Assembly: GCA_029263315.1 (NCBI GenBank)
Contig: JAJCXR010000045.1
Span: 1-64,000, forward strand
Origin: Acidobacteriota bacterium
GTDB taxonomy: Bacteria; Acidobacteriota; Thermoanaerobaculia; Multivoradales; J023
Reading direction: 5' to 3'
Length of the DNA stretch: 64,000 bases
The notes under the pieces were generated by a model. The model had not been told where the DNA came from. It did no database searches and saw only the letters and a program-made list of their open reading frames with translations. The position numbers and the translations under genes are program-made. Positions 36,470 to 44,355 of this stretch are shown in pieces. Each line of letters starts with the position of its first letter. Position 1 is the first letter of the stretch.

Positions 36470-36911
36470 CCTACGCCGTTTGGAGGCCGTCGATCGACGG
36501 CGCGCGCTGACCGCCATGGTCACCCTGCTGAAAGTCTCCTGGAGCCTGCGCCTGTTGGGCCTGGCCAGAACCCGGGAGCACCTGCGCCGCGGCTCGGCGT
36601 CCCCCCAAAAACCACTCCACAGTGATGTCGAGGCCTTGGTGACCGCCTGGGAATGGGCGGTGCGTCTGGCGGCCCGCAACGTGCCCTGCCGGGCCCGCTG
36701 CCTCGAGCAATCGCTCAGCCTCTGGTATCTGCTGCGCCGCCGCGGTGTCGAAACCTCTTTGCGCATCGGTGTGCGCAAAAGCTCGACAAAAACCTTGCAA
36801 GCCCATGCCTGGGTAGAGCTGGAGGGCCGGCCGATCAACGACCGCCCGGACATCGCCAAATCCTATGCTGCCTTCGAGGGCCCGTTGCCGTCGACGGCGG
36901 AGGTGCGGTGA
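36450..36911 (+). CDS. Lasso peptide B2: transglutaminase-like leader protease
   Basis: The 153-residue protein matches the lasso B2 family. ARNVPCRARCLEQSLSLWYL holds the catalytic Cys (C84), and after GVETSLRIGV comes LQAHAWVELEG with the catalytic His (H119); the Asp should be in INDRPD. It cuts the precursor after the leader. The start is TTG 36450, overlapping the end of B1; ATG 36516 would remove part of the N-terminal helix. Its stop overlaps the cyclase start (GTGA), so the three genes are translationally coupled. Confidence 0.87.
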   Translation: MLQKLRSLRRLEAVDRRRALTAMVTLLKVSWSLRLLGLARTREHLRRGSASPQKPLHSDVEALVTAWEWAVRLAARNVPCRARCLEQSLSLWYLLRRRGVETSLRIGVRKSSTKTLQAHAWVELEGRPINDRPDIAKSYAAFEGPLPSTAEVR

Positions 36912-38836
36912 GCGGTTTCGTCGCTGTTTTGAGCGACGATCCTCGGACTCAGGATCCCGCAACTCTACAACGGTTGACGGAGGCCATGATCTACCGCGGT
37001 CCAGACGGTTGCGGGCGACATTCGTCTCCCCACTGCGGTCTGGGTTTTGCGCTGTTCGATACCACCGACGGCCGATACCCGGATGCACAACCCCGGTGCG
37101 GCCGCGATGAACGTCTGTGGATCGTCGCCGACGCACGGCTCGATGCCCGGGATGAGCTGCGCCGTGTCCTGGAGCGCCCGGAGCTAGGGGCGGCTGCCGA
37201 TTCCGAGCTCATCCTGGCGGCCTACGAACGATGGGGTGAGGCCTGCGCCGAACGCCTTCTGGGGGATTTCTCCTTCGTCATCTGGGATACCGCCGACGGG
37301 GTTCTCTTCGCCGCCCGTGATCCCCTGGGCATGCGGCCCTTTTATTTTGCGCCGCTGGCCGACGGGCTGCTCTGCGGCAATACCCTGCACGCCCTGCGGC
37401 GCCATCCCCGGGTGTCGAATGAGTTGCACGATGCGGCGCTGGCGGATTTTCTCCTCTTCGGTGCCAACTACGACCTGACCACCACCGCCTTCGCCCAGGT
37501 GCGGCGTTTGCCACCGGCCCATGTCTTGACCTGGCGGCCCGGCGAGGGAGAGCCCCGCAGTCAACGCTACACCCGGCTCACGGCCCGTGGCGAGGCGGTG
37601 CCGCGCCGATTCGGGGAGGCGGTGGAGGAGTATCGCCACCTCTTGCGGTGCGCCGTCGAGGACCGCCTGACCAGCGACCGTGGAGCCATTTTCCTGAGCG
37701 GTGGCATGGATTCACCGGCGGTGGCTGCCATGGCCTGTGACATCTTGCGCCAAAGGTCGCGGCAGGAACGATCTCAGCCGGTACGCTTTGAAGCCTTCAC
37801 GGCGGTTTACCGCCGTCTGTTGGAGGACAGCGAGGAGCCCTTCGCCCGGGCGGTGGCCGAGCATCTCGATCTGGTGCACCACGTGCAGCCGGTGGACGAT
37901 TTCCGCCTGTTCGAAGGCTGGGGCGAGCGTTTCCTCTCGGCGGAGCCCGCCGACGGCAATATGCTGCCCCTCAACCAGGCGCTCTATGGCCAGGTGACCG
38001 CCTTCAGTCGCATCGCCTTCACCGGCGACGGCGCCGACCCGGCCCTGATCTTACCGGCCGACGATCTTTGGCGGCAGCTGTCGGCCGGGCGCTTCGACCG
38101 GGTCGGCTCCTACCTCTGGCAGGCGGTGCGGCAGGGGCGGCGTCCGCCCCTGGGAATTCGCACCGCCTGGTTGCGTTGGCGTCAACGGCGGCGCTGGCGG
38201 GAGTCGTTTCCCCGCTGGCTGAACCAAGATCTGGTGCGCCGTTTGGACCTCATGGAGCGCTGGCACAGCGTCCGTTTTGCCACCGGGCCGTCGGCGGGAG
38301 GGGAGCGCCAAGAGGCCGTGGATAGTCTCGTCGATCCCATCTGGGTTGCTCTCTTCGAGTCGGAGGATCCCGGCTCCACGGGTTTCCTCTTGGAGCGTCG
38401 CCACCCCTTCTTCGACCTGCGACTGTTGCGTTTCAGCTTGGCCTTGCCGGCTCCGTGGTGTCGCGGCAAGCGATTGCTCCGCCAAGCCATGGTCGGTATA
38501 CTTCCCGAGCCCGTCCTGCGGCGTCCCAAGACACCTTTGGCGGGGGTTCCGAGGCATGCCTGGTCAGCTCCACCACGGCGCCTGCTAGAGGACTTGCAAG
38601 TTGCAAATCCCCAGCTGATGGAGTATCTTGAAGTCAGTACCGAGAATGGAGATTCAGATCGCGTCGACGGGATTTTGAACCAAGGCGGCTGGCAGATGAC
38701 GGAGGCCAAGAATTCGGCCTCTGGGGACGAACAGCCTTCACCGCGGCTCGACGAAGCTCGCATGCGAGCCATCGGTCTGGGTTTCTGGCTTGCCGGCTTG
38801 GCCGGGGATGATCAAGGGAGCGTTTCATGTATGTAG
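36908..38836 (+). CDS. Lasso peptide C: asparagine-synthetase-like macrolactam cyclase
   Basis: The 642-residue protein has an N-terminal glutamine-amidotransferase-like domain (MSGFVAVLSDD) lacking the Cys2 needed for glutaminase activity, as in other lasso cyclases. The synthetase domain has the ATP pyrophosphatase motif SGGMDS (264-269) and FTGDGADPALIL. It adenylates the side-chain carboxyl of the ring Asp/Glu and joins it to the new N-terminus. The start is GTG 36908, in a 4-base overlap with B2. The last 10 bases overlap the precursor gene. Confidence 0.92.
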   Translation: MSGFVAVLSDDPRTQDPATLQRLTEAMIYRGPDGCGRHSSPHCGLGFALFDTTDGRYPDAQPRCGRDERLWIVADARLDARDELRRVLERPELGAAADSELILAAYERWGEACAERLLGDFSFVIWDTADGVLFAARDPLGMRPFYFAPLADGLLCGNTLHALRRHPRVSNELHDAALADFLLFGANYDLTTTAFAQVRRLPPAHVLTWRPGEGEPRSQRYTRLTARGEAVPRRFGEAVEEYRHLLRCAVEDRLTSDRGAIFLSGGMDSPAVAAMACDILRQRSRQERSQPVRFEAFTAVYRRLLEDSEEPFARAVAEHLDLVHHVQPVDDFRLFEGWGERFLSAEPADGNMLPLNQALYGQVTAFSRIAFTGDGADPALILPADDLWRQLSAGRFDRVGSYLWQAVRQGRRPPLGIRTAWLRWRQRRRWRESFPRWLNQDLVRRLDLMERWHSVRFATGPSAGGERQEAVDSLVDPIWVALFESEDPGSTGFLLERRHPFFDLRLLRFSLALPAPWCRGKRLLRQAMVGILPEPVLRRPKTPLAGVPRHAWSAPPRRLLEDLQVANPQLMEYLEVSTENGDSDRVDGILNQGGWQMTEAKNSASGDEQPSPRLDEARMRAIGLGFWLAGLAGDDQGSVSCM

Positions 38837-38988
38837 ATAAGGCCTGTACCGATCGCCAAGTCGCCGCGGAGCGACCCTACCGAGCCCCCCAACTCTTCGT
38901 CTACGGAGATGTGAGGGAGCTGACGACCGCCAAGGCGTCGAGCAATTTCGGTGCCGACAATCCTATGTTTCCCCGTCTCAAAACCTGA
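38827..38988 (+). CDS. Lasso peptide precursor (A)
   Basis: This 53-residue ORF is in a different frame from the cyclase and overlaps its last 10 bases. The leader has the lasso recognition pattern YRAPQLFVYGDVRELT: Tyr18, Pro21, Leu23 and Gly27 at conserved spacing. A Thr pair (33-34) precedes the predicted cut. If the usual rule of Thr at position -2 holds, cleavage is before Lys36 and the core is 18 residues (KASSNFGADNPMFPRLKT) with a 9-member ring to Asp44. If it starts at Ala37 the ring has 8 members. Asp44 is the only acidic core residue, so the ring acceptor is unambiguous. The C-terminus is Thr and there is one Arg. No precursor of this sequence is known to me. Confidence 0.88.
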   Translation: MYVDKACTDRQVAAERPYRAPQLFVYGDVRELTTAKASSNFGADNPMFPRLKT

Positions 38989-39029
38989 CGCCCAATCTTC
39001 TCTCGACGCCGACGGTTCGGGCCTCGGAT

Positions 39030-40073
39030 GTGCCGATTGTCCATCACCGTATCGGATCAACCCAAAGCCAGGTCATGCTTTCCCGCCTTTGCGGTCTGAA
39101 CGTCCAGTCCACCCATGCCATTCCTGGCCTCGAGGCCTGCTCCCCAGAGGCGCCGGTCGATCTAGAGGTGTGCCTGGCGGAAGGCCATCCTTGGACCCCG
39201 GCTGACGATGGCGGGGTCAACGAAGGCAAGTTCATGCGATGGGACGAGCGGGGCGAGCCCTTGCTCAAGGTCAGCCGCTCCGACGACGGCCGCTACTTTC
39301 ATTTTTCCTACAGCGACGGCACGGCCTTCACCATCGACAGCGCCGGTCGAAAGATCTGGGGTAGTTGGCAGGCTCCCTATTCGCTGGAAGACGCCACCAC
39401 CTACTTGCTCGGCCCGGTGATGGGCTTCACCCTGCGTCGTCGCGGCAGGGTCAGCATGCACGCCAGCGCCTTCGCCACCGTCGACGGAGCGGTGGCCATC
39501 AGCGGGGCGTCGGGGGCGGGCAAGTCGACCACCGCCACCGCTTTCGCCCGACGGGGTTTTCCCGTGCTCACCGACGACATGGTGCCCCTCTCCGAGAAGC
39601 AAGGGCGATTTTTTGCCCAGCCCACCTATCCCCGCATGCGCCTGTGGGGCGACAGCGTAGAGAGCTTCTACGGCTCCGGTGAGGCGTTGCCGCCCTTGAC
39701 CCCCAATTGGGATAAGAAGGCCCTCGATCTGAAGGTGCAGGGCTACCACTTCGAATCGTCGCCCTTGCCCATCCTGGCCATCTACTTCCTCGACTACAAA
39801 CCTGAGTCGCGACCGACGGTGGTGGACGGGCTCGCTGGCCAGCAAGCCCTCATGGCGCTGGTCAACAATACCTACGTCAACTACCTCCTCGATGCCGAGA
39901 TGCGGGCCGCCGAGTTCGAGCTCCTGGGACGCATGTGGGAAGGCCTGCCCTTGCGTTGCCTGCGCCTGGCGGAGCCGCGACCCCGTCCCGATGAGGTGTG
40001 CTCCTTGATCCTCGACGACCTGGCGGGTCTCGGTTGGAGCGCCGAGCCGCGGGCCACCTCCGCCGACGCCTGA
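39030..40073 (+). CDS. HPr-kinase-like lasso-peptide kinase
   Basis: The 347-residue protein has the fold of HPr(Ser) kinase/phosphorylase. The N-terminal part (LSRLCGLNVQSTHAIPGLEA) resembles kinase relatives found in lasso clusters. The C-terminal kinase core has Walker A SGASGAGKST (158-167) and FPVLTDDMVPL. In Bacillales clusters such kinases phosphorylate the side chain of the C-terminal residue of the lasso precursor. The precursor here ends in Thr, a suitable acceptor. The start is GTG 39030; ATG 39075 is an alternative. It has no HPr protein partner nearby, which also speaks against the classical role. Confidence 0.83.
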   Translation: MPIVHHRIGSTQSQVMLSRLCGLNVQSTHAIPGLEACSPEAPVDLEVCLAEGHPWTPADDGGVNEGKFMRWDERGEPLLKVSRSDDGRYFHFSYSDGTAFTIDSAGRKIWGSWQAPYSLEDATTYLLGPVMGFTLRRRGRVSMHASAFATVDGAVAISGASGAGKSTTATAFARRGFPVLTDDMVPLSEKQGRFFAQPTYPRMRLWGDSVESFYGSGEALPPLTPNWDKKALDLKVQGYHFESSPLPILAIYFLDYKPESRPTVVDGLAGQQALMALVNNTYVNYLLDAEMRAAEFELLGRMWEGLPLRCLRLAEPRPRPDEVCSLILDDLAGLGWSAEPRATSADA

Positions 40074-40093
40074 GCCACGGGCTCCCCACAGCC

Positions 40094-41068
40094 ATGTACG
40101 GTCTCCTCGATTACGGCAAGATGATGGCCGATGGGCCGCGCCGTATCGCCTACGAAGAGGCCCTGCGACAGGTCGTAACCCCCGGCTGCCGAGTGCTCGA
40201 CGTGGGTTGTGGTCTGGGCATCTTCACCCTCATGGCGTGTCGCCTGGGGGCCGCCCGGGTGGACGCCGTCGAGCCCAATCCGTGCATTGAGGTGGCCCGG
40301 CAGATCATTCGTGACAACGGCTATCAAGATCGAGTGCATTTTTTCCCTGGAAGGTCCCGCGATTTCCAGCCCCCGGAGGAGGCGGGTGGCGCCCTGGCGG
40401 ACGTGCTCGTCGCCGATCTGCGCAGCGTCCTGCCCATGGCGGGCCACCATTTGCCGTCCCTGGACGATGCCCGCCGCCGCCTGTTGCGTGCCGGCGGGGT
40501 GATGATTCCCCGGCGCGACAGCCTGTGGCTGGCGGTGGTGGAGGATGCAGTTCTCTATGCTCGGCAAGTGCGGCCCTGGCAGGACGGCGCCGCCGGTTTC
40601 GATTTTTCCGCCGCCGAGCAGCTGACCCGTCACGGTTGGTGCAAGGCGCGGCTGGCTCCGGAGCGGTTGCTCACCACGGCGGCCCGTTGGGCTGTAATCG
40701 ACTACGCCGACTGCGGTGTGCCAGATGTGCGTGGGGGCGTCGAGAGCGAGGTGCAAAGGACGGCCACGGCCCACGGCATGGTGGTTTGGTTCGATACCGA
40801 GCTCATCGCCGGGGTGAGCCTGAGCAACGCCCCGGATCGTCCCGAGCTGATCTACGGCAGCGCCTTCTTTCCGTTCCTCAACCCCCTCGAAGTGCGGCAG
40901 GGGGATCGTCTGCACCTCCACATCGACGCCACCCTGGTGGGGGAGGAGTACGTTTGGACGTGGACCACCGAGCACCGGCGGGGCGACGACGAGCTGAGTA
41001 GCTTTCGGCAATCCACTTTTTTTTCGCAAATCCTGACCCCCCGACGCTTGGCGAGCCGCGGGCCATGA
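40094..41068 (+). CDS. Second PRMT-fold SAM methyltransferase in the lasso operon
   Basis: The 324-residue protein has motif I VLDVGCGLGIFTLMA (34-48), the SAM ribose acid in VDAVEPNP, and a C-terminal half like that of the divergent 34865 gene. The overall layout is PRMT-like, but the double-E loop is degenerate: the two glutamates correspond to Asp108 and Gly117. Either it methylates another group or it is a catalytically impaired partner of the first enzyme. It starts 20 bases after the kinase and its stop overlaps the exporter start (ATGA), so it is clearly part of the operon. Confidence 0.8.
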   Translation: MYGLLDYGKMMADGPRRIAYEEALRQVVTPGCRVLDVGCGLGIFTLMACRLGAARVDAVEPNPCIEVARQIIRDNGYQDRVHFFPGRSRDFQPPEEAGGALADVLVADLRSVLPMAGHHLPSLDDARRRLLRAGGVMIPRRDSLWLAVVEDAVLYARQVRPWQDGAAGFDFSAAEQLTRHGWCKARLAPERLLTTAARWAVIDYADCGVPDVRGGVESEVQRTATAHGMVVWFDTELIAGVSLSNAPDRPELIYGSAFFPFLNPLEVRQGDRLHLHIDATLVGEEYVWTWTTEHRRGDDELSSFRQSTFFSQILTPRRLASRGP

Positions 41069-42951
41069 ACCGCGTCGAGACTGGAGGCAGCTCGAGGACC
41101 TGGGGTCAGCGTTGGCAGGCGGCGGTGGGGCAGCTGCCGCACTTGCCCCGGGCCCTGCGGCTCATTCGCCGGGCGGCGGGTTGGCATCTCTACCTGTGGA
41201 TCGGTGTTTTGGTGGTGCAGGGGCTGCTGCCCGCCGCCACCGTCTCCTTGTTACCGCGGGTGGTGGACGGGCTGGTGGCGGTGGTGGGCGGTGGCGCCGT
41301 GCACGGCGGTCCGGCAAGCGGCGGCGCGGTGGACTGGCTCCTGCTGCGTCCGCTGGCGCCGTCGTTGTTGGCCTTGGCCCTGCTGATCCTCGGCGGTGAG
41401 CTCTTGGCCATCGTCGCCAAGTGGTTGCGCACCGTGCTCGGTGAGACGGTGGGCGACCACATCAGCGAGCGCATCCAGGAGCGGGCCTGCGATATCGACT
41501 ACGCCTTCTACGAGCAGCCGGAGTTCTACGATCAAATGCACCGCGCCCGCTGGCAGACCCGTCATCGGCCGGTGGCTCTGCTGGAGCAGGCCGGCGGACT
41601 GCTGCAACAGGGCCTCACCCTGCTGGCCATGGTGGCGGTGCTCTTGCCCTATGGCATTTGGCTGCCCTTGGCCTTGCTGCTGAGCATCCTGCCGACCCTG
41701 TGGGTGGTGGTGTCGTTCACCCTGCGGCAGTATCGCTGGAGCTATGGCGTCGCCGATCAGGAGCGCCTCGCCCTCTACTACGATTGGTTGATGAGCTCCC
41801 CCGAGGGGGCCGCCGAGTTGCGTCTCTTCGGCCTGGGGGATCATTTCCGGGCCCTCTATGGTCGCCTGCGGGCCGTCCTGCGGGGTCAGCGTCTAGATTT
41901 TTCGCGCCGTGAGTGTCTCGCGGAGGTGGGGGCCCTGCTCTTCGCCTTGGTGATGCTCGGCGGCGCTTTGCTGTGGATGCTGGGTCGTCTGCTGCGGGGG
42001 GTGATCAGCCTCGGGGACTTGGCCCTTTTCTACCAAGCCCTGAACCTGAGCCAGCGGGGGCTGCGGTCCCTGTTCTCGCACTTGGGGGAGATGTACCGCA
42101 CCCTGCTCACTTTGGGCGATCTCTTCGCCTACCTCGATCTGGAGCCGCAAGTGGTAGCGCCCGAGGCGCCCTTGCCGGTGCCGTCGACGGTGCAACAAGG
42201 TATCGCTTTTCGGGGCGTCTCGTTCGCCTATCCCGACAGCTCACGGCAGGCCCTGACGGATTTCGATCTGGAGATCCCGGCCGGTCAGACGGTGGCTATT
42301 CTGGGCGCCAACGGGGCCGGCAAGAGCACCTTGATCAAGCTGCTGTGCCGTTTCTACGACCCGGACACCGGCAGTGTGACGATCGATGGCGTCGACCTGC
42401 GGCAGCTCGATCCACAGGTTCTACGAGAGCGGCTGACGGTGCTCTTTCAGCAGCCGGTGCAGTACTCGGCGACGGTGCGCCAGAACATCGCCCTGGGGGA
42501 TCTCCAGCGGCCGGACGACGACCAGGCCATCGCCACCGCCTCGCAACAAGCCGGGGCGGACGATATCGTCGGCCGCCTCGATGCCGGTTACGGCACGGTG
42601 CTCGGCAAATGGTTCCCCGACGGCACCGAGCTGAGCGGCGGCGAGTGGCAGCGCCTGGCCTTGGCCCGCGCCTTCTATCGCCAAGCGCCGATCATCCTGC
42701 TCGATGAGCCCACCTCCGCCATGGACGCCTGGGCCGAAGCCGATTGGTTGGGGCGCTTCAAGGCCCTGGCTCAAGGGCGCATCGCCATCTTCATCACCCA
42801 TCGTTTCACCACCGCCGTCCAAGCTGACATCATCCACGTCATGGACGGTGGACGGATCGTCGAATCCGGCTCCCACCACGAGTTGCTCGAGCGCGGTGGC
42901 CCCTACGCCACCGCCTGGCGACAGCAAACCGGCGTCGATGGGGGGCCGTAG
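41065..42951 (+). CDS. Lasso peptide D: ABC exporter with fused membrane and ATPase domains
   Basis: The 628-residue protein has a transmembrane domain of six helices (residues about 30-345; for example LYLWIGVLVVQGLLPAATVS) and an ATPase domain with Walker A GANGAGKST, signature LSGGEWQRLALARAF and Walker B IILLDEPTSAMD. There is no C39 peptidase domain, as expected for lasso exporters, where B2 does the cleavage. It exports the mature peptide and may give self-immunity. It is the last gene of the operon. Confidence 0.9.
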   Translation: MNRVETGGSSRTWGQRWQAAVGQLPHLPRALRLIRRAAGWHLYLWIGVLVVQGLLPAATVSLLPRVVDGLVAVVGGGAVHGGPASGGAVDWLLLRPLAPSLLALALLILGGELLAIVAKWLRTVLGETVGDHISERIQERACDIDYAFYEQPEFYDQMHRARWQTRHRPVALLEQAGGLLQQGLTLLAMVAVLLPYGIWLPLALLLSILPTLWVVVSFTLRQYRWSYGVADQERLALYYDWLMSSPEGAAELRLFGLGDHFRALYGRLRAVLRGQRLDFSRRECLAEVGALLFALVMLGGALLWMLGRLLRGVISLGDLALFYQALNLSQRGLRSLFSHLGEMYRTLLTLGDLFAYLDLEPQVVAPEAPLPVPSTVQQGIAFRGVSFAYPDSSRQALTDFDLEIPAGQTVAILGANGAGKSTLIKLLCRFYDPDTGSVTIDGVDLRQLDPQVLRERLTVLFQQPVQYSATVRQNIALGDLQRPDDDQAIATASQQAGADDIVGRLDAGYGTVLGKWFPDGTELSGGEWQRLALARAFYRQAPIILLDEPTSAMDAWAEADWLGRFKALAQGRIAIFITHRFTTAVQADIIHVMDGGRIVESGSHHELLERGGPYATAWRQQTGVDGGP

Positions 42952-43004
42952 GCACCGATGATACGTCGTCCTCGCCCTCGAGAAAGCGACGCCGTCCTCA
43001 CCCT

Positions 43005-43021
43005 GCCCCTGGCTCAGGGGC
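43005..43021 (+). terminator. Hairpin after the exporter gene
   Basis: GCCCCTG and CAGGGGC form a 7-base stem with a 3-base loop 54 bases after the exporter stop and just before the ribosome site of the next gene. No T tract follows; it may only partly stop transcription. Confidence 0.3.
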
Positions 43022-43040
43022 CAGCTTCCAGGAGCTCGCC

Positions 43041-43892
43041 ATGTCACGACTCGCCCTCTCCACTCTGCTCTTGCTCAGCGCTTTCGGAGTCGCCCTGATG
43101 GCGCTGCGATTTGTCGGTCTGCCGGCCACCGTCGAGGCTGCGTCGACTTCCCCCGCGCCGTCGACCGAGGGCTCAGCCGCCGAAGATGCCACCGCTCAAA
43201 GTAGCCCTATCCTTGTCGAGCTCTTCACCTCCCAAGGCTGCTCCAGCTGCCCCCCCGCCGACCGCCTGCTCAGCAAGCTGGGGGAACAAACGGCTCAGGA
43301 CATCATCCCCCTGGCCTTCCATGTCGATTACTGGGACTACATCGGCTGGAAGGACCCTTTCTCCTCCAAGGACTGGTCGCAACGGCAAGAGGGTTATGCC
43401 CGGGCCATGCGCACCGGCCGTCTCTACACCCCACAATTGGTGGTCAATGGCCGCGAGCACTGCGTCGGCTCCAACCGGGGTGAGGTCGAAGATCTGCTGG
43501 CCACCGCCCGAGGTCGCGGCCCGAGCAGCCGGGTCGAGGTGACGGGAGAGCTGGCCGCCGATGGCTCGCAGCTGCACGTGGCCGTCGACGCCACACAGAC
43601 ATCCGCTTCTGCCGAGCACGAGGTCGCTCTGATGCTGGCGGTGGTGGAAGACGGCCTTGAAACCGCCGTCCAGCGGGGCGAAAACGCCAAGAAAACCCTG
43701 CACAACGACCACGTTGTGCGTCACCTGCAGACCCTCCCGCGGGCCGAGGCGGGGCGCACGGCGGATCTAAAATACGAGCTCAGTCTGGACCTGGAACCGG
43801 AGTGGCGGGCGAAGAATCTACGGCTGGTGGCGTTCCTACAGGATCAGGAATCCATGGCGGTGCATGGGGTGGGGCAGTGGCGCCCTGAGTGA
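43041..43892 (+). CDS. DUF1223 secreted thioredoxin-like protein
   Basis: The 283-residue protein has a signal peptide or anchor (about 1-33) and a low-complexity Ala/Ser/Pro stretch. The DUF1223 signature VELFTSQGCSSCPPADRLL (cysteines at about 64 and 67, a CxxC pair) follows. FHVDYWDYIGWKDPF and YTPQLVVNG are the other family blocks. Members are periplasmic with a thioredoxin-like fold; no enzymatic role is established. The AGGAG site upstream of ATG 43041 supports the start. It could be read through from the lasso operon, but is probably not part of it. Confidence 0.85.
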   Translation: MSRLALSTLLLLSAFGVALMALRFVGLPATVEAASTSPAPSTEGSAAEDATAQSSPILVELFTSQGCSSCPPADRLLSKLGEQTAQDIIPLAFHVDYWDYIGWKDPFSSKDWSQRQEGYARAMRTGRLYTPQLVVNGREHCVGSNRGEVEDLLATARGRGPSSRVEVTGELAADGSQLHVAVDATQTSASAEHEVALMLAVVEDGLETAVQRGENAKKTLHNDHVVRHLQTLPRAEAGRTADLKYELSLDLEPEWRAKNLRLVAFLQDQESMAVHGVGQWRPE

Positions 43893-43924
43893 GGAAGAGA
43901 TGAATCAAAGTTCACCTAGTCAAA

Positions 43925-43945
43925 GTATACCTTGTCAAGGTATAC
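43925..43945. promoter_or_regulatory. Palindromic operator of the higBA relic
   Basis: GTATACCTT and AAGGTATAC are perfect 9-base arms separated by GTC. A third near-copy (GGGTATGG) follows. Its position in front of the higB remnant and higA is where HigA represses its own promoter in type II toxin-antitoxin loci. Confidence 0.7.
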
Positions 43946-43966
43946 CGAGCTAGGGTATGGCTGGGC

Positions 43967-44020
43967 CATGGCTGGTCGCCATCCGGGCCAACCGATGTCG
44001 CCATCGTCGGCTATCACTGA
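43967..44020 (+). pseudogene. higB: Remnant of higB toxin gene (last codons only)
   Basis: Only the end of a HigB-like reading frame is left: SGPTDVAIVGYH then a stop, 30 bases before higA. HigB/RelE-type toxins commonly end in a similar DVxIVDYH. Just 22 bases separate this remnant from the operator, so about 80 codons of the usual 92 have been lost. No start codon remains. Identification rests on a short C-terminal match and on context. Confidence 0.55.
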
Positions 44021-44050
44021 GCTGAAGACTCCGAAAGAGGCATCAGACCC

Positions 44051-44347
44051 ATGACCATTCAAACGCTTCGACAGCCGACCACGCCGGGAGAGATTCTCCA
44101 CGAAGAATACTTGGTCCCCCTCGGGCTTACCCAGAAAAAGATTGCTGACCACCTTGGTTGTGATGTCAAAGTCATCAACCGTATCGTCAACGGACGGGCA
44201 GCGGTCACCCCCAAGATGGCTCTGAAGTTGGGAGCAACCTTCCGCACCTCGGCAGAATTCTGGCTCAATGCTCAACGGGCGGTGGATCTGTATGAGCTGA
44301 AGGATTCGCTGGAGTCGTTGCCGGAGCCCTTGTTGAAGGCCAGCTGA
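44051..44347 (+). CDS. higA: HigA family antitoxin, orphan
   Basis: The 98-residue protein has the HigA layout: QPTTPGEILHEEYLVPLGLT, then a helix-turn-helix (QKKIADHLGCDVKVINRIVN) and FRTSAEFWLNAQRAVDLYEL at the end. Antitoxin HigA binds HigB and the promoter. The toxin gene in front of it is almost entirely deleted, so this is an antitoxin without a partner here. It may still act as an autorepressor or protect against a related toxin elsewhere. Confidence 0.88.
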   Translation: MTIQTLRQPTTPGEILHEEYLVPLGLTQKKIADHLGCDVKVINRIVNGRAAVTPKMALKLGATFRTSAEFWLNAQRAVDLYELKDSLESLPEPLLKAS

Positions 44348-44355
44348 AGCGACGC

